Shown here piece by piece: positions 29,644-38,626 of a stretch of 64,000 nucleotides of DNA. The stretch lies in the NCBI GenBank assembly GCA_003023565.1, contig PXSA01000039.1, positions 29,720-93,719 on the forward strand, read 5' to 3'. The stretch is from Halobacteriales archaeon QS_9_68_17 (GTDB taxonomy: Archaea; Halobacteriota; Halobacteria; Halobacteriales; Natronoarchaeaceae). How positions within the stretch are numbered: position 1 is the first letter of the stretch; every line of letters starts with the position of its first letter. Both the position numbers and the translations under genes were made by a program. A model generated the notes under the pieces. It was not told the DNA's origin, did not search any database, and saw only the letters and a list, made by a program, of their open reading frames with translations.

Positions 29644-31368
29644 CTAACTCGTCGGGTCCTCGGTGCGGTCCCGGAGCTCGGTCCGTCGGATCTTGCCGGT
29701 GACGGTCTTCGGTAGTTCGTCGACGAACTCGATCTCTCGCGGGTACTCGTGGGCCGCGAGGTCCTCCTTGACGTGGTCCTGTATCTCCTCGACGAGCGAC
29801 TCGGACGGTTCGTACTCGTCGGTGAGGGTGACGTAGGCCTTCACGATGGTGCCGCGCTGTTCGTCTGGTTTGGGAACGACCGCTCCCTCCGCGACGGCGG
29901 CGTGTTCGCCCAGCGAGGACTCCACCTCGAAGGGACCGATCCGGTACCCCGAGGAGATGATCACGTCGTCGGCGCGGCCCTCGAACCAGAAGTAACCGTC
30001 CTCGTCCGTGTGCGCGAGGTCGCCCGAGAGGTACCACTCGCCGGCAGACTCGCCGTCTGCCGAGGTCCGCGTCGCGTCGTTCCGCTCACCGCCGTCCGGC
30101 CCCTCGACGAAGCAGTCCGTGGTCTTTTCGGGTTTCTGCCAGTACTCGGCGAAGAAACACGGGTAGTCGCCGCGCTGGGCTATCTCGCCCGTCTCGCCCG
30201 GCGGCAGGCGCTCGCCGGTGTCCGGGTCGACCACGTCGGCCTCGATGCCGGGGAGCGGTTTCCCCATCGATCCCGGCTTGACCGCCATCGACGGGTAGTT
30301 GGTGATGATCATGTTCCCCGTCTCGGTCTGCCCGTACGTGTCGTGGATGGTCACGCCGAGGGTCTCCTCGCCCCACTCGACGACGCCGGCGCTGAGCGGT
30401 TCCCCGATAGAGAGGGCGTGGCGGAGGTCGAGCGAGGCGTCCGCGAGGGTTTCGTCGTTCGTGCGGAGCATCCGGTAGGCGGTCGGCACCGAGAACAGCA
30501 CGGTGATCGGGTATTCGTCGAGCAGGCCGGCCCAGGCCTCGGCGTCGAACTCGCCCTCGTAGGTGAACAGCGACGCGCCCCAGAACCACGCACCAAGCGT
30601 GTTTATCGCGCCGGTGAGCCAGCCGAGGTCGCCGGTCGACCAGTAGAGGTCGCCCTCCTGCAAGTCGACGGCGTACCTCTGGGTCGCCGCGACCCCGGCG
30701 ATCCACCGCTGTTCGTGCAGGACGCCCTTGGCGGGACCGGTCGTCCCCGACGTGTAGTAGAGGAGCGCGTCGTCCTCGCCGCCGGTCTCGGCGGCGTCGT
30801 ACTCGCGGTCGGCGGCCTCCGCGACGCCGTGATAGCTCAGGTCGCCCGGCCTGAGGCCGGTGCCGTCGTCGCTGACGACGACTACGTGTTCGACCGAGGG
30901 TGCGTCTTCGAGGGCTTTCCCCACGGTGTCGCGGTTCTCGGGCGTGGTGACGACGACTTTCGCGTCGCAGTCGTCGAGGCGGTAGGCGATGCCGTCCGGC
31001 CCGAACCGTTCGTTGACGGATCCCCACACAGCGCCGCGCTTGAGCGTGCCGACCATGGCGACGTAGTGCTCGGGGATCCGCGGCATGTACGAGAACACCC
31101 TGTCGCCCTCGTCGACGAGGTCGTCGAGGACGTTCGCGAAGCGGTTCGACCGCTCCGATAGTTCCCAGAACGTGAGTGTTTCCCGCTCCCCGTCCGTCCC
31201 GTGATAGTACAGCGCGACCTTCGACCGGTCGTCGGCGTGTCGGTCGACCGTCTCGTGGGCGACGTTTAGCCGCTCGGGGGCCTCCCAGTCGGCGGCCTCG
31301 TTCAGGTCGTCCCACGAGAAACTCCGACGCGCGTCGTCGTAACCCTGTAGGTTGGCATTACGTGGCAT
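29644..31368 (-). CDS. AMP-dependent acyl-CoA synthetase / acetate-CoA ligase
   Basis: LLYYTSGTTGPAKGVLHEQRW...DTYGQTETGNMIITNYPSM...GEWYLSGDLAHTDEDGYFWFEGRADDVIISSGYRIGPFEVES...ELPKTVTGKIRRTELRD. Confidence 0.92.
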   Translation of the reverse strand: MPRNANLQGYDDARRSFSWDDLNEAADWEAPERLNVAHETVDRHADDRSKVALYYHGTDGERETLTFWELSERSNRFANVLDDLVDEGDRVFSYMPRIPEHYVAMVGTLKRGAVWGSVNERFGPDGIAYRLDDCDAKVVVTTPENRDTVGKALEDAPSVEHVVVVSDDGTGLRPGDLSYHGVAEAADREYDAAETGGEDDALLYYTSGTTGPAKGVLHEQRWIAGVAATQRYAVDLQEGDLYWSTGDLGWLTGAINTLGAWFWGASLFTYEGEFDAEAWAGLLDEYPITVLFSVPTAYRMLRTNDETLADASLDLRHALSIGEPLSAGVVEWGEETLGVTIHDTYGQTETGNMIITNYPSMAVKPGSMGKPLPGIEADVVDPDTGERLPPGETGEIAQRGDYPCFFAEYWQKPEKTTDCFVEGPDGGERNDATRTSADGESAGEWYLSGDLAHTDEDGYFWFEGRADDVIISSGYRIGPFEVESSLGEHAAVAEGAVVPKPDEQRGTIVKAYVTLTDEYEPSESLVEEIQDHVKEDLAAHEYPREIEFVDELPKTVTGKIRRTELRDRTEDPTS

Positions 31369-31657
31369 ACACCGGGACGATGCCACCGGATCACTCATAA
31401 TTTACGACGGACGAGGACGTCGAACGCCCCCCGTCACGACCCACCGCGGGAGCGGATTCGCTGTCGCCCCCGACTCCGTGCCGTCGGCGGTCGCGACGCG
31501 GCCGCTCACCGCCCGAAATATAGGCTTTCGGACGGTTTCGAGCCGGATACCGCGGCATACCACCGGTGTTTAAGCCGACGCGACACACTGTATCCCGTAC
31601 CGACAGCGCTGAGATTCACAACCACCGCCGACCGCTATCGCCCGACTCGAACCAACG

Positions 31658-32050
31658 ATGGACTCCACGGGACCGTCCCACGATTCGCCCGTCCCGCCCT
31701 CCGACTCCGATATCTCACCGGACGCCTTCACCGTGCTCTGGTGTCTGGACCACGACGAAACGACCAGCGACGAGCTGGTAAAGCGGACGACGCTGGCCTA
31801 CGACGCCGTTATGGACGCGCTCGACGCGTTGCAGGACGCCGGATACGTGGAGGTCATCACGGAGGAAGAGCCGATCGACGTCCCCCTGCAGGTCGGGTCG
31901 CTGACCCGCACTGTCGCCGAGGCGTGGCCGCGCGACCGAGGGGAGGAGTACCTCACGGAGATGTCGACGACGGCGCTCCCGCAGACGTGGCTGGACGAGT
32001 ACCTGATCGGGAGCTATCAGGAGTACCTCCGTCGCCACGAGGAGGAATGA
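31658..32050 (+). CDS. Winged-helix DNA-binding protein
   Basis: DISPDAFTVLWCLDHDETTSDELVKRTTLAYDAVMDALDALQDAGYVEVITEEEPIDVPLQVGSLTRTVAEAW. Confidence 0.65.
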   Translation: MDSTGPSHDSPVPPSDSDISPDAFTVLWCLDHDETTSDELVKRTTLAYDAVMDALDALQDAGYVEVITEEEPIDVPLQVGSLTRTVAEAWPRDRGEEYLTEMSTTALPQTWLDEYLIGSYQEYLRRHEEE

Positions 32051-32108
32051 GTCGCTCTCGGCGCTGACGCCCCCACGCCCGCCGGGTCATGGGTACCGGG
32101 GGTTCTCG

Positions 32109-32444
32109 CTATCGTTCCGACCGGGATCCCGTCCCGTAAAAAAGGCGCTTCGCGTTCGCGGACGCCCGTCCCGTTCGGGTGGACGGAGCGTCGAGACGCC
32201 ACCCGGGGTCTCGGCCCGTGCGGTCGATGCGACCGGACCGGCAGGCCGGGCAGTAGTCGGGCGTGACAGCCGTGTTCCGGGGAACGTAAACCGCGCCGCC
32301 ACGCTCCACGCACGAGTCGTTGAGGACTGTCGCGCAGTCGCCGCAGACGGTGAAGTCGTCGACCGTGAGACCGCGCGGGGGTTCGAGTTGTTCGTCCAGC
32401 ACGTACTCGTCGATGACTGCCTGATAGTTTTGGCGCGGTTTCAC
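32109..32444 (-). CDS. Hypothetical CxxC zinc-finger-like protein
   Basis: MKPRQNYQAVIDEYVLDEQLEPPRGLTVDDFTVCGDCATVLNDSCVERGGAVYVPRNTAVTPDYCPACRSG. Confidence 0.45.
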   Translation of the reverse strand: MKPRQNYQAVIDEYVLDEQLEPPRGLTVDDFTVCGDCATVLNDSCVERGGAVYVPRNTAVTPDYCPACRSGRIDRTGRDPGWRLDAPSTRTGRASANAKRLFYGTGSRSER

Positions 32445-33181
32445 GTCGATCCGCCTAGTACCATGGGACTAGGTATCGAACATCTGTCGGGTGCGAAGCC
32501 GGGAGTCGACCCGCTCGCTCCGCGAGACCGGGCCGAGTCGCGCTTACCCGTCTCGGAGGACGGATCACTCTGGACTGTCGGTGACCCGCTCGACGACCGG
32601 CACGTCGCTCTCGGGGGTGTCTCCGGCGCTGGCGGAACGGCGCGGTTGCTCTCTGATGTGCCGCCGAGAACCGATCGGTCCCGGCCTCGGCTTTCTCGAA
32701 GACGCGGAGGACCTCGATCGCGTGCGGATCCGCGTCTTCGGGGACGTGCAGTTCCATCTCGATGCGGTCGAGCATCACGTCGTGGAGGACCCACTGTTCC
32801 TCTCTGGTCGGGTCGAGTGCGCCGTCTCTGTGTGTTCCGGGCGGCCATCGATCCGTGTGAACTCGACTCAACTCATGGGCTCGGCGCTTGAGACGGTGAT
32901 GCCGACGTGTTTTACCTCGGCCGCTCCCGGCGGTGCGGGCCGTTTCAGCCGGTATAGACGACCTTATCGAGTTCCCGGTCTCGCGGTCAGGTCCGGTGCT
33001 CGGCTACCGGCAATGACTCACGCCAGGGTCCGGATCGATCCCCTCTCTGAACACATACAGCCACCGGCCGATGGTTCGGTCCGCCTCTCGCGGGCGGCAC
33101 TCACTCGACGCAAGCGGTGGTCGCGTGACCATACCGCCGGTTCGAGTGTCCGGAAAAAAGAACGTCGCGGCGTTTCGCTCG

Positions 33182-36100
33182 TCAGTTGCGGCGGCGAAGC
33201 GCGAGCAGCGACGCGCAAAGCAGCGCGACGAGCGCGACGCCGACGCCCATGCCGGGTTGACCGAGCGAGTTGGACTCGTCCGGGTCCTCGGAGTCGTCGG
33301 AGGCCCCGGAGTCGTCGGACGTGGCGGTCGTGCTCTCCGCTGCGTCGCCCGACTCGTCGGTCCGAACGGACGCGACGGAGAGGTCCGTCGTTTCGCCGTT
33401 GACGCCGACCGTCATCGTGCCGGCGCTCGACAGCTCGTGGTCGAACGAAACGGTCGTCGTCGCTCCGGCCGGGAGGCTCACGTTCTCGGTCGCGACGACG
33501 GAGCCGTCGACCGTCAGGTCGGTGCGGACCGTGCCCTCGGCCCGGCCGTCGTTCGCGACGGTCGCCGTGACCTCGATCACGTCGCCGGCCTTGACGTCGG
33601 TGTCGTCGACCGTGACGTCGGTCACGGCCATCGCCGGCCGATCGACGCCAGCCGCGACCGTCGATAGCTCCGTCAGGTTCGCGCGGAACTCGTGCGCCGA
33701 GCCGTTCTGGCCGACGTACCTCACGTCGACCCGCTCCCAGGAGCCGTTCGTCGCCCGGTAGAGCGAGACGTCGTCCGTCTCGGCGTCGGTCCGGTTCAGC
33801 GCGCTCCGCTCCACGGAGAACGTGATCGAGACGCTACGCAGGTCCTCGTCGCTCACGTTCGGGTGGTCAACGGTGAGGAACGCCTGCGGCGCGAAGCCGT
33901 CGTCCTCGACCGTCGGCGCGGTGACGTTCTCGGGCGCGTCGGCGCTCGACTCGACGGTCATGTCGTAGTCGCCCGCCGCGTCGAACGTCGCCGCCATCCC
34001 GTCGAACGTCGTGTTCTCGGTCTCGTTCTCGACGGGGAACGTCATCGTCGCGCGGTCGCCGGACTCGGCGTCGGTGACGGCGATCTCGATGACGTCGCCG
34101 TCGGTGACATCGACGGCGGTCTCGATCGACGACTCGTCGGACGAGTCGCCGCCGTCGGTGCCACCGGTGTACCCGCCGGTGTTGCCGCCGTCATTGCCGT
34201 CGGAGCCATCGCCACCACCGGAGTCGTCACCCTCGTCCGTCGCGACAACCTCGACCCGCGTCGACATCGTCCGTTCGTTCCCCTCCTCGTCCCGCAGCAG
34301 CACCGTCACGGTGTGGGTGCCGGACTCGTCGAACGACACCGTCGCGCGGTGGCCGTCGGGACCCTTCTCGCCGTCGAAGTACCAGTGGACGTGCGCGACG
34401 CCGCTCTCGTCGTGCACGTTCGTCACGTTCACGTCGAACTCGTCGCCCGCATGGACCTTCTCGGGCGCGTGGAGGTCGGCGCTCGGGGCGTCGTCGTCGG
34501 GTTCCGTGACCTCGATGCTCACGGACGCCGAGTCGGTCCGTCCCGACGCGTCGACGACGGTGACGTTCGTGGTGAAGGTCTTCGGCCGGTTGTACACCTT
34601 GACCGTCGTCGCCTCGGTGGTGGTCCGGTCGACCTTGCCGTCGTCGTTGAAGTCCCAGCGGTACTCGACGATGCCGTCGTCGTCGGTCGACGCGCTGGCG
34701 TCGATCTCGAAGGTGTCGTTCACGACGACGGTCTCCGGCGCGGTGACGGCGGCCGTCGGCGGCGCGTCGTCGCCGTCATCGTCGTCTTCCTCCACCGTCA
34801 CGGTCCGTTTCGCGGTGTCCGTCTGTCCGGCGGTATCGACGACGGTGACCGTCGTCTCGTACTCGCCGGCGCTCCCGTAGGACTTCTCGGTCGTGGCCGA
34901 CTCTGTCGTGCGGTCGACCGTGCCGTCGCCGTCGAAGTCCCACTCGTAGCTGTCGATACCGTCGTCGTCGGACGACCCGCTCGCGTCGAAGGCGACGGTC
35001 TCACCGACCGACGCGCTCGTGGGCGACGCGTCGAGATGCGCGGACGGCCCGGCGTCTTCGGACCCCTCGACGACCTCTACGGTCGCGGTGTCGGTGTCCT
35101 CGTTGCCGGCGGAGTCGGTGACGGTCAGGGTGACCTCGTAGGTGCCGCTCTCCCCGTAGGCGTGGTCCACGCTCGCGCCGGTCGCCGTGGTGCCGTCGCC
35201 GAACGTCCACTCGTAACTCTCGATATCGCCCGAACTGTTCGAGCCGTCGGCGGTGAACGTCTCGTTCACTTCGACGCCGGCCGGTACGTCAGCCCGGGCG
35301 TTCAGCGGTTCGCCGACGGAGACCGTCGCGGACGCGGTGCCCGTACGGCCTTCCGAGTCGACGACGGTGACCGTCGCCGTGTACTCCCCGGCGCTCCCGT
35401 AGGACTCCTCCGTCGTGGCCGACTGGGTCGTGCGGTCGACCGTACCGTCCCCGTCGAAGTCCCAGCGGTACTCCGCGATGTCCCCGTCGTCGTCGGTGGA
35501 GTTACTCGCATCGAAGGTGACGGTTTCGCCGACGGTCGCGTCCTGTGGGCTCGCGTTGAGGTCCGCCTCGGGCGCGGAGGGACAGCCACCGGTCCCGACC
35601 GTCACGGGCTGGGACGTGTCGAGCGCGGTCGCAGCGCCGTTCTCCGTGTCGTCGGGCGTCCGGACGTTCCACGTGTCGATCGTCCCGCCGTCGTAGCGAC
35701 CGTCCGGGTGGTCGTGGTGCGCGTCCTCGTTGAATTCGGGGTCGACCGTCATGCTGAAATCGGACCCCTGCGGCGCTCGGAGCGCGCCGCCGTCCGTGCG
35801 GTTGACCGCCCAGAACCAGTCGACGTGGCTCCGGTCACCGGAGATGGTGAAGTTGTCGTAGTTGGTGCCGCCGCTGTACTCGTCGTCAGCGACGGCCCAC
35901 TCGCCGCCGGAGGGGACGCCCGTGATGTTGAACGTCACCTTCCCACCGGAGTCGTCGCCCTCCAACTTGTCGTGGATGACGACGAGACTGACGCCCTCGG
36001 TCCCATTGTAGAGGAACATCTGGGTCGTATCGTTTTGCTGGAACTCGGTCGTTCCGTAGGAACTGAACTCCCCGGTCGGATCCGTGTCCGAGGCCCGGTA

Positions 36101-36316
36101 GTCGTAGAAGTCCTCGACAGAGGTCGTCCCGTCGCCGAACGACTGGACCTCGAAGCACTCGCCGTCCTGGCTGACCGCGAACGTCGACGCGTCGCCGGCG
36201 GCCGCTTCGGCCGTGCCGACGAACCCGAGCGCCCCGACGTTGACTGTCGCGAACACCGACGCGACCATCAGCAGGGCGAGGCCGGCGGCGCGGACCCGTT
36301 CTCGCCGCGTCGTCAC
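33182..36316 (-). CDS. Surface protein with about 4-5 PKD/PKD-like repeats, CARDB-like domain and PGF-CTERM-like anchor
   Basis: Repeated ...VGETVTFDASNSTDDDGDIAEYRWDFDGDGTVDRTTQSATTEESYGSAGEYTATVTVVD...; N-terminal signal MTTRRERVRAAGLALLMVASVFATVNVGALGFVGTAEAA; C-terminus QPGMGVGVALVALLCASLLALRRRN. Confidence 0.88.
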   Translation of the reverse strand: MTTRRERVRAAGLALLMVASVFATVNVGALGFVGTAEAAAGDASTFAVSQDGECFEVQSFGDGTTSVEDFYDYRASDTDPTGEFSSYGTTEFQQNDTTQMFLYNGTEGVSLVVIHDKLEGDDSGGKVTFNITGVPSGGEWAVADDEYSGGTNYDNFTISGDRSHVDWFWAVNRTDGGALRAPQGSDFSMTVDPEFNEDAHHDHPDGRYDGGTIDTWNVRTPDDTENGAATALDTSQPVTVGTGGCPSAPEADLNASPQDATVGETVTFDASNSTDDDGDIAEYRWDFDGDGTVDRTTQSATTEESYGSAGEYTATVTVVDSEGRTGTASATVSVGEPLNARADVPAGVEVNETFTADGSNSSGDIESYEWTFGDGTTATGASVDHAYGESGTYEVTLTVTDSAGNEDTDTATVEVVEGSEDAGPSAHLDASPTSASVGETVAFDASGSSDDDGIDSYEWDFDGDGTVDRTTESATTEKSYGSAGEYETTVTVVDTAGQTDTAKRTVTVEEDDDDGDDAPPTAAVTAPETVVVNDTFEIDASASTDDDGIVEYRWDFNDDGKVDRTTTEATTVKVYNRPKTFTTNVTVVDASGRTDSASVSIEVTEPDDDAPSADLHAPEKVHAGDEFDVNVTNVHDESGVAHVHWYFDGEKGPDGHRATVSFDESGTHTVTVLLRDEEGNERTMSTRVEVVATDEGDDSGGGDGSDGNDGGNTGGYTGGTDGGDSSDESSIETAVDVTDGDVIEIAVTDAESGDRATMTFPVENETENTTFDGMAATFDAAGDYDMTVESSADAPENVTAPTVEDDGFAPQAFLTVDHPNVSDEDLRSVSITFSVERSALNRTDAETDDVSLYRATNGSWERVDVRYVGQNGSAHEFRANLTELSTVAAGVDRPAMAVTDVTVDDTDVKAGDVIEVTATVANDGRAEGTVRTDLTVDGSVVATENVSLPAGATTTVSFDHELSSAGTMTVGVNGETTDLSVASVRTDESGDAAESTTATSDDSGASDDSEDPDESNSLGQPGMGVGVALVALLCASLLALRRRN

Positions 36317-36743
36317 GACTGCTCACCCCGTTCCGTCGCTGTCCGTCCGTCGCGGACCCGGTTCATCACAGCCTGCGATAGGCTTTCCCCTACACGGCCT
36401 ACGCCGCGGTCGAGTGTGGCGGCCGACGGGGCCGCGAACCCCTCGTGGTCGACGCTATCATACGCTCCGATCCCCGTGTTCCGATTCATGACATCTCCGC
36501 TCCGACGTTTGCTTTAGGGCACACATTGTAATGGACCATATTCGGAACACTAAAGCGGCGTCTACGCTGCCGGTACGAGCGTTTTAACGCCCATTAGTGA
36601 CTGTATACCCGGAAACTCGACGCCCCCGCGTTCGATCGTCTTCCGTTACCCGTGTCCGGTTCTAGGCACCTACTACTGTCCGGAACCGGTAGGGAGATCG
36701 ATGCGGCAAAACATTAAAACACTGTCAAAAACGCGTGCCGTGA

Positions 36744-37409
36744 TCAGTCCACGTACTCGTAGCCCCACTCCGACAGCGTCTCGGCGATGGCCTCGGCGTC
36801 GGCGGTTGCGACCATCGCTTCGCGGACGTCGAGTTTCTTCAGTCGCTTCTCGCGGACGTCGAGTTCCTCGGCGACGGCGGCGATGATGTCGTCTTCAGTC
36901 TTCGAGTACTCGTCGCGCAGGAAAAACTGGTGGACGTTGTCCCTGTCTTCCTTGACGCGGGACCGTCGAAGCACCCACGGGATGTCGCGTGACTCCGCGT
37001 CGTTCTCCCCCTCCCCGCTCGCCGTCGCGCTATCGTCTCGACCCGACCCCCGGCCCGCTTCAGCCGTCGGTCGCTCGTCGGACCGCGGACTCTCCGCTCC
37101 CGTCGACTCGGTCCCGGACGACTCCGCACCGCCCGACTCTGTTCTCGCGGTCTCGTCGGTTGAAGCGTCGTCGCTGCTTGGACGTCGCTCGTCTTCCACC
37201 GCGTCCTCGGCCACCACGCCTGCGCTCCTCTCAGGTCCCGGTCGGTCGGGCTCCGCCGTCGTTCCCGCTGCTTCGGTCCCGGATCCGGAGACCGCAGAGG
37301 CCTCGCTCCCTTCGGCGGACGCCGCGTCGTCCGTCTCCTCGCTCGACCCCTCGTCCGCTTCGTCGAACGGGTCGTCCGCGAACGGGTCGTCGCCCGCGCC
37401 GGACTTCAT
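36744..37409 (-). CDS. Acidic partition-associated protein coupled to parA
   Basis: ATGA overlap with parA stop; low-complexity D/E/S/T N-terminus, then conserved-looking IPWVLRRSRVKEDRDNVHQFFLRDEYSKTEDDIIAAVAEELDVREKRLKKLDVREAMVATADAEAIAETLSEWGYEYVD. Confidence 0.7.
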   Translation of the reverse strand: MKSGAGDDPFADDPFDEADEGSSEETDDAASAEGSEASAVSGSGTEAAGTTAEPDRPGPERSAGVVAEDAVEDERRPSSDDASTDETARTESGGAESSGTESTGAESPRSDERPTAEAGRGSGRDDSATASGEGENDAESRDIPWVLRRSRVKEDRDNVHQFFLRDEYSKTEDDIIAAVAEELDVREKRLKKLDVREAMVATADAEAIAETLSEWGYEYVD

Positions 37410-38254
37410 TCGAACTCACCCTCTATCTCGGCCGCGAGGTCGTCGTATTTGCCGAGCGTCTCCAGTTCGTACTCCCCGTTCGGCTCTCGCTCGTCCTCCA
37501 GCACTCCGTAGGCGGAGGTTCGGTAGTCCCACATGTTCTGCATGAGGCTGGCCCGCTCCTTGAACACCACCGGCATGTGGAACTCGGAGGACTCCAGTTC
37601 TTCGAGTCGGGCCTGCTGCGTGTTCGTTCGCTTGAACCCGACCGGCACGACGCCGAGGACGCCCACCCGGATCCCGACCTCGCTCTCCAGTCCCGACACC
37701 AGGTCGTCGAGTCCGCGGATGCTGAGAGCCCCTTTCCCCGAGAGCTCGACCGGCAGGAGGACCGACCGCGTCGCGAAGATGGCGTTGTTCAGCGCGTCGC
37801 CGGGCGTCGCCTGCGGGTCGCAGACGATCACGTCGTAATCGTCGGGAACGTCGTTCTCCTTCAGCACCCGGAGGAGCTGCTCGTGTTTCGGCCACTCGAA
37901 GTCGCCCTCCGGATGCATGTCTTCCTCTATCTCGGCGGCCTTCATCAGGTTCCGCGTCAGGTTTTCGAGCATGTTGTGACTCGGTATCACGTCGACCCCG
38001 TTCTCCTCCGTCTCGCGGACCAGGTCGCGGAAGTCGCCTTTCGGCCGCCCGATGAGGTGCCGCACGATGTTGTCCGCCGTGCCGTCGGAGCGCTCGTCGT
38101 CCACGTCGAACAGGTAGCTCAGGCTCCCCTCCTGCGGGTCGAGGTCGATGCAGAGCACGTCGTGACCGTTCCGCGCGTGCGAGACCGCGAGGTTCGCCGC
38201 GGTCGTCGTCTTGCCGACCCCGCCCGCCTCGGAGTACGTCGTGTACGTCATCAT
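37406..38254 (-). CDS. parA: ParA family partition ATPase
   Basis: MTYTTYSEAGGVGKTTTAANLAVSHARNGHDVLCIDLDPQEGSLSYLF...YDVIVCDPQATPGDALNNAIFATRSVLLPVELSGKGALSIRGL. Confidence 0.9.
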   Translation of the reverse strand: MMTYTTYSEAGGVGKTTTAANLAVSHARNGHDVLCIDLDPQEGSLSYLFDVDDERSDGTADNIVRHLIGRPKGDFRDLVRETEENGVDVIPSHNMLENLTRNLMKAAEIEEDMHPEGDFEWPKHEQLLRVLKENDVPDDYDVIVCDPQATPGDALNNAIFATRSVLLPVELSGKGALSIRGLDDLVSGLESEVGIRVGVLGVVPVGFKRTNTQQARLEELESSEFHMPVVFKERASLMQNMWDYRTSAYGVLEDEREPNGEYELETLGKYDDLAAEIEGEFE

Positions 38255-38314
38255 GACTGGACAGAACGATCGAAGGGATATAAAACCTGCTCACACTTAG
38301 CAGTACGACTTTTC

Positions 38315-38353
38315 AGTAACACTGAATAGTTACACTGAACAAGTACACTGTAG
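38315..38353 (+). repeat. Iteron array 1: 3 x 13 bp, upstream of parA
   Basis: AGTAACACTGAAT | AGTTACACTGAAC | AAGTACACTGTAG. Confidence 0.75.
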
Positions 38354-38543
38354 GATTCACTTGTTGGGTACCACTGTACGGGTTGGCTGAGCAGGGAGCG
38401 CCCTCGATAGTCCCGCTCGGTACCGCTAAGCGGCGGTTCCGGGGATGGATGCTAATCACCTGTTCCACGCAAGGCCGCGGGTGGACAGCGGCAGGGGACG
38501 GCGTGGTCGCCGTCCACCGTACTCCGGAGGATGCGTCCTGTTC

Positions 38544-38582
38544 AGTAACACTGTACAGTTACACTGAACAGTTACATTGAAC
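38544..38582 (+). repeat. Iteron array 2: 3 x 13 bp, upstream of parA
   Basis: AGTAACACTGTAC | AGTTACACTGAAC | AGTTACATTGAAC, exact 13-bp period. Confidence 0.8.
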
Positions 38583-38626
38583 CGGCCGGTTCGGTGGCGC
38601 ACGCGCGGTCCGTGCTCGGCGGAGGA

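Noticed and set aside
32455-32871. Minus ORF beginning MSRVHTDRWPPGTHRDGALDPTREEQWVLHDVMLDRIEMELHVPEDADPHAIEVLRVFEKAEAGTD
   Set aside because: The first ~65 residues look coding-like but the rest is R-rich shadow; likely a truncated/frameshifted hypothetical gene, not supportable as an intact CDS.
33692-36517. 941-aa + strand ORF antisense to the PKD protein
   Set aside because: Shadow ORF with repetitive RVEVPA/VGR-type composition mirroring the PKD repeats; no domain.
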